Assembly: GCA_963731665.1 (NCBI GenBank)
Contig: CAVSWP010000011.1
Span: 434,001-498,000, forward strand
Length of the DNA stretch: 64,000 nt
Direction: 5' to 3'
DNA from: Chersky-840 sp035604715
Lineage (GTDB): Bacteria > Actinomycetota > Acidimicrobiia > Acidimicrobiales > UBA8190
Made by a program: the position numbers and the translations under genes. Below the pieces are notes generated by a model, which searched no databases, was not told the origin of the DNA, and was given only the letters and a program-made list of their open reading frames with translations. The first letter of the stretch is position 1; each line of letters opens with the position of its first letter. This document shows positions 59,918-64,000 of this stretch, piece by piece.

Positions 59918-61081
59918 TCAGTGCCCCATCCCCACTCCCTGGGAGCGCTGCAGCGCCTTGCCCTCGGTCTGCAGCGCCGGTGCCACCATGACCTCGGCCT
60001 TCTGGAACTCCTTCACCGTCTCGTAGCCGCAGGTGGCCATGGCGGTGCGCAGCGCGCCGAAGAGGTTCATGCGCCCGTCGTTCTCGTGGGCGGGCCCGAG
60101 CAGGATCTCCGACAACGTCCCGCGCACCGTGGTGCGGACGCGCGCCCCTCGGGGCAACGTCGGGTGGAACGTGGCCATGCCCCAGTGAAAGCCCCGTGCC
60201 GGGGCCTCGTCGGCCGACGACAGCGGGGAGCCGAGCATCACGGCGTCGGCCCCACAGGCGATGGCCTTGGCGATGTCGCCGCCCCGGCTCATGCCGCCGT
60301 CGGCGATCACGTGGACGTAGACGCCGGTCTCGTCCAGATGGCGCATGCGCGCCCCGGCGACGTCGGCGATGGCCGTGGCCTGGGGCACGCCCAGCCCGAG
60401 CACCCCCCGGGTGGTGCAGGCGTTGCCCGGGCCCACCCCGACGAGCACGCCCACCGCCCCGGTGCGCATGAGGTGCAGGGCGGCCTGGTACGAGGCGCAC
60501 CCACCCACGATCACGGGCAGGTCGAAGGCCCGGATGAACTTCTTGAGGTTGAGCGGCTCGACCGTCTTCGACACGTGCTCGGCGGAGACCACCGTCCCCT
60601 GGATGACGAGCATGTCGAGCTCACCGGCCAGGATGCTCGGAGCCAGCCCGGTGGTGCGCTGGGGTGTGACCGACGCGCACGACACCACACCCGCCGACTT
60701 GATCTCGCGGATCCGCTCGGTGACCAGCTCGGGCTGGATGGGCTCGAGGTACATCTGCTGCATGCGGGCCGTGGCCTTGTCATCGTCGATCCGGGCGATC
60801 TCCTCGAGCAGGGGCTCGGGGTCCTCGTACCGGGTCCACAACCCTTCGAGGTTGAGCACCGCCAGCCCTCCGAGGCGACCGATCTCGATGGCCGTGCGCG
60901 GGCTCACCACGCCGTCCATAGCCGCCGCCATCAGGGGCAGGTCGAAACGAAAGGCGTCGATCTCCCACGAGATGTCCACGTCCTCGGGGTCGCGGGTGCG
61001 GCGGCTGGGCACGATGGCGATGTCGTCGAAGCCGTACGCACGACGTCCCGACTTGTAGATGCCGATCTCGATCTCAGCCAC
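59918..61081 (-). CDS. guaB3: GuaB3-family IMP dehydrogenase-related protein
   Basis: A 387-residue TIM-barrel protein from a GTG at 61079-61081 with GGAGG seven bases upstream. Family start EIEIGIYKSGRRAYGFDDIA, then IVPSRRTRDPEDVDISWEID. The loop with the catalytic Cys position is VGPGNACTTRGVLGLGVPQ, and VHVIADGGMSRGGDIAKAIA and GADAVMLGSPLSSADEAPA follow. CBS domains are absent, which is the mark of GuaB3 against GuaB2 of actinobacteria. Recent work has linked GuaB3 to NADPH-dependent GMP reduction or IMP oxidation in some bacteria, so its direction here is open. It precedes guaA. Confidence 0.92.
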   Translation of the reverse strand: MAEIEIGIYKSGRRAYGFDDIAIVPSRRTRDPEDVDISWEIDAFRFDLPLMAAAMDGVVSPRTAIEIGRLGGLAVLNLEGLWTRYEDPEPLLEEIARIDDDKATARMQQMYLEPIQPELVTERIREIKSAGVVSCASVTPQRTTGLAPSILAGELDMLVIQGTVVSAEHVSKTVEPLNLKKFIRAFDLPVIVGGCASYQAALHLMRTGAVGVLVGVGPGNACTTRGVLGLGVPQATAIADVAGARMRHLDETGVYVHVIADGGMSRGGDIAKAIACGADAVMLGSPLSSADEAPARGFHWGMATFHPTLPRGARVRTTVRGTLSEILLGPAHENDGRMNLFGALRTAMATCGYETVKEFQKAEVMVAPALQTEGKALQRSQGVGMGH

Positions 61082-61183
61082 CTGGCCGCCTCCTGCACGT
61101 CGGTCGTTCAACCCGCCTTCGCCCGCGGCGTTTCTCCACGATACCGTCCGCTACCCCCCGCCCCGCGCCCGAAGGCGGCCTGC

Positions 61184-61963
61184 TCACACCCCCAGGACGA
61201 GGCGCAGCAACTCCACCAGCATGCGGGCGGTGGCACCCCACACGGTGTCGTCGGGGAGCTCGAAGAACGTCACCGGGAACGAACCGTCCTCCCCGGCGTC
61301 CACCACCGGCATGGGCCGCCCCGGCACCACCCAGCGCTCCTCGCGGAACACCCCGTCGGCGGCCAGCTCGGCCAGGGACACGTCGAAGACGTGCTCCACC
61401 TCGTGGGGGTTGGCGACCAGTCGGGGCTCGGAGCGCAGCGTCCCCACCACCGGGGTGATGGTGGCCCCGGAGGAGAACGTGGTGAGCGTGGTGAGGCGCC
61501 CCACCGTCTCGACGGCGGCCGGGTCGAGCCCCACCTCCTCGACGGCCTCGCGCAGGGCCCCGGACTCCGGGGTCTCGCCCCCGTCGAGGCGCCCCCCGGG
61601 AAAGCTGACCTCCCCGGTGTGGGTGCGCAGATGGGCGGCGCGCCGGGTGAGGACCACCCGGGTCTCCCCGTCCCGCTCGAACAGCGCCACCAGCACCGCC
61701 GCCGGGGCACCCGGGTCGGGAAACCCGTCGAAGGTCACCCGCGCCGCGCCCTCGAGCTCGCGGTGGTACGCCTCGAGGGCGCCGCGCACCCGCGCCAGGT
61801 CCAGCCCCCGGCGCTGTCGGGGCTCCAGGCCGGCCCACGGCGCCGGCGCCCCGGCGTAGGCCCGCAGCGGCCGGGGGATCACCTGGCGACCCGGGCGCGT
61901 GGCGCCGACGGGAAACCCCGGGCCTGCGTTGTCGGCGTCGGCGGCGTCGGCGGAGCCCTGCAT
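61184..61963 (-). CDS. NUDIX hydrolase, CoA pyrophosphatase (NudL)-like
   Basis: About 259 residues. The Nudix box GGETPESGALREAVEEVGL follows SFPGGRLD. LTRRAAHLRTHTGEVSFPGG upstream of the box matches the CoA-pyrophosphatase subgroup, which hydrolyses CoA and acyl-CoA. An N-terminal Ala/Pro-rich region of about 75 residues is unconserved. The start could be the ATG at 61961-61963 (chosen) or 61991-61993. It lies between groEL and guaB3, reading the same way. Confidence 0.87.
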   Translation of the reverse strand: MQGSADAADADNAGPGFPVGATRPGRQVIPRPLRAYAGAPAPWAGLEPRQRRGLDLARVRGALEAYHRELEGAARVTFDGFPDPGAPAAVLVALFERDGETRVVLTRRAAHLRTHTGEVSFPGGRLDGGETPESGALREAVEEVGLDPAAVETVGRLTTLTTFSSGATITPVVGTLRSEPRLVANPHEVEHVFDVSLAELAADGVFREERWVVPGRPMPVVDAGEDGSFPVTFFELPDDTVWGATARMLVELLRLVLGV

Positions 61964-62000
61964 TCGCTGCACGCTACCGGTGGGGCCGCACACGACGAAC

Positions 62001-62022
62001 GGCCGGGCCCCGGGGCCCGGCC
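62001..62022 (-). terminator. Perfect 22-bp GC palindrome after groEL
   Basis: The sequence is its own reverse complement: GGCCGGGCCCC followed by GGGGCCCGGCC. The flanks extend the pairing (ACGAC on one side, GTCGT on the other). It starts about 50 bp after the groEL stop on the minus strand and should fold into a very stable hairpin ending the groES-groEL message. There is no T-run, which is common for terminators in GC-rich actinobacteria. Confidence 0.6.
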
Positions 62023-62071
62023 GCGTCGTTTCGCAATCTCCCCGCCCGCACCTGGCGGGCGTCGAGGTGGA

Positions 62072-63730
<1,659 letters not shown>

Positions 63731-63742
63731 CGCGCTTCGCCC

Positions 63743-64000
63743 TTACTTCTTGCTGATCTTGGCGAGCACGTCGCGGCTGGACAGGATGAGCAGGTCCTCG
63801 CCTTCGAACGTGATCTCGGTCCCGCCGTACTTGGAGTAGACGACGGTGTCGCCGGCGGCGACGTCCACGGGCACCAGGTCGCCGGTGTTCTCGGCACGAC
63901 GGCCCGGGCCGACGGCGATCACCTCACCTTGCTGGGGCTTCTCCTTGGCGGTGTCGGGGATCACGAGCCCGGAGGCGGTGGTCTCTTCCGATTCGCCGGG
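63743..64000 (-). CDS. groS: Co-chaperonin GroES (5' end beyond the window)
   Basis: The frame is open to the right edge: PGESEETTASGLVIPDTAKE, KPQQGEVIAVGPGRR, VDVAAGDTVVYSKYGGTEIT, and the end LLILSSRDVLAKISKK. That covers about 85 of the usual 95-100 residues, including the mobile loop (EETTASGLVIP), which caps GroEL. The start codon and any CIRCE operator lie outside the window. The in-frame GTG near 63964 is inside the mobile loop, so it is not a real start. Confidence 0.95.
   Translation of the reverse strand, partial: PGESEETTASGLVIPDTAKEKPQQGEVIAVGPGRRAENTGDLVPVDVAAGDTVVYSKYGGTEITFEGEDLLILSSRDVLAKISKK

Noticed and set aside
59918..61081. Calling this gene guaB (standard IMP dehydrogenase)
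   Set aside because: It lacks CBS domains and begins with the GuaB3-specific R-A-Y-G-F-D-D-I-A-I-V-P-S segment.

Overview
The window is GC-rich DNA from an actinobacterium, and the gene families suggest the class Acidimicrobiia. The evidence for Actinobacteria is two WhiB regulators, a GuaB3-type IMP dehydrogenase relative, UPF0182, a DivIVA-domain protein, a DUF2342 protein and a wax-ester synthase/DGAT. The class-level placement is an inference from gene content; no rRNA is present to confirm it.

Layout. 1-3.35 kb: branched-chain amino-acid-type ABC uptake genes (a fused LivH-LivM permease cut by the left edge, and its binding lipoprotein), then about 800 bp of structured non-coding DNA. 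4.1-9.3 kb: a small membrane protein, a membrane-anchored esterase, a WS/DGAT acyltransferase, a Gfo/Idh/MocA oxidoreductase, the stump of an MFS pump and its HxlR-type regulator. 9.3-17.2 kb: a surface-polysaccharide island, less GC-rich in its core, with two large polytopic membrane proteins, a GT2 glycosyltransferase and three overlapping genes that look like the acetyltransferase, dehydrogenase and aminotransferase steps toward a UDP-2,3-diacetamido-glucuronate-type sugar. 17.3-25.3 kb: an accessory region rich in broken genes (ABC-2 permease, P-loop kinase, CPBP protease, SnoaL-like protein). It also holds intact small systems: an ECF41 sigma factor with its carboxymuconolactone decarboxylase partner and a matching promoter, and a MarR/VOC divergent pair with two palindromic operators. 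It ends in an IS481 element inserted at the 3' end of an initiator tRNA.

25.4-41.8 kb is conserved chromosome concerned with the envelope and cell shape: UPF0182, a DivIVA-domain fusion, a YlbL-type PDZ-Lon protease, a HEAT protein, MreB, an HtrA-like protein without its catalytic triad, a DUF2342 protein without its HExxH motif, two WhiB genes, glutamate formimidoyltransferase, and a MoxR/chelatase-type ATPase coupled to a VWA protein (the ATPase frame carries an apparent single-base shift).

42-64 kb is central metabolism: an Sdh2-like succinate dehydrogenase operon on the plus strand, then an almost unbroken minus-strand run of groES-groEL, NUDIX, guaB3, guaA, pcrA, a methyltransferase, a B12-binding mutase domain, sucC-sucD, purN-purH-folD, metF, icd and mdh. 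Together these join the TCA cycle, folate one-carbon chemistry and purine synthesis. Many neighbours overlap by 4 bases (ATGA or GTGA), pointing to translational coupling.

The most unusual items are: the DivIVA protein with a phage-head-morphogenesis-like Cys/His tail; two neighbouring proteins with lost protease active sites; the tRNA-fMet locus, where a terminator and a second copy of the tRNA 3' end now lie 4.6 kb away; and the ECF41 promoter. No CRISPR array, prophage or rRNA was seen.
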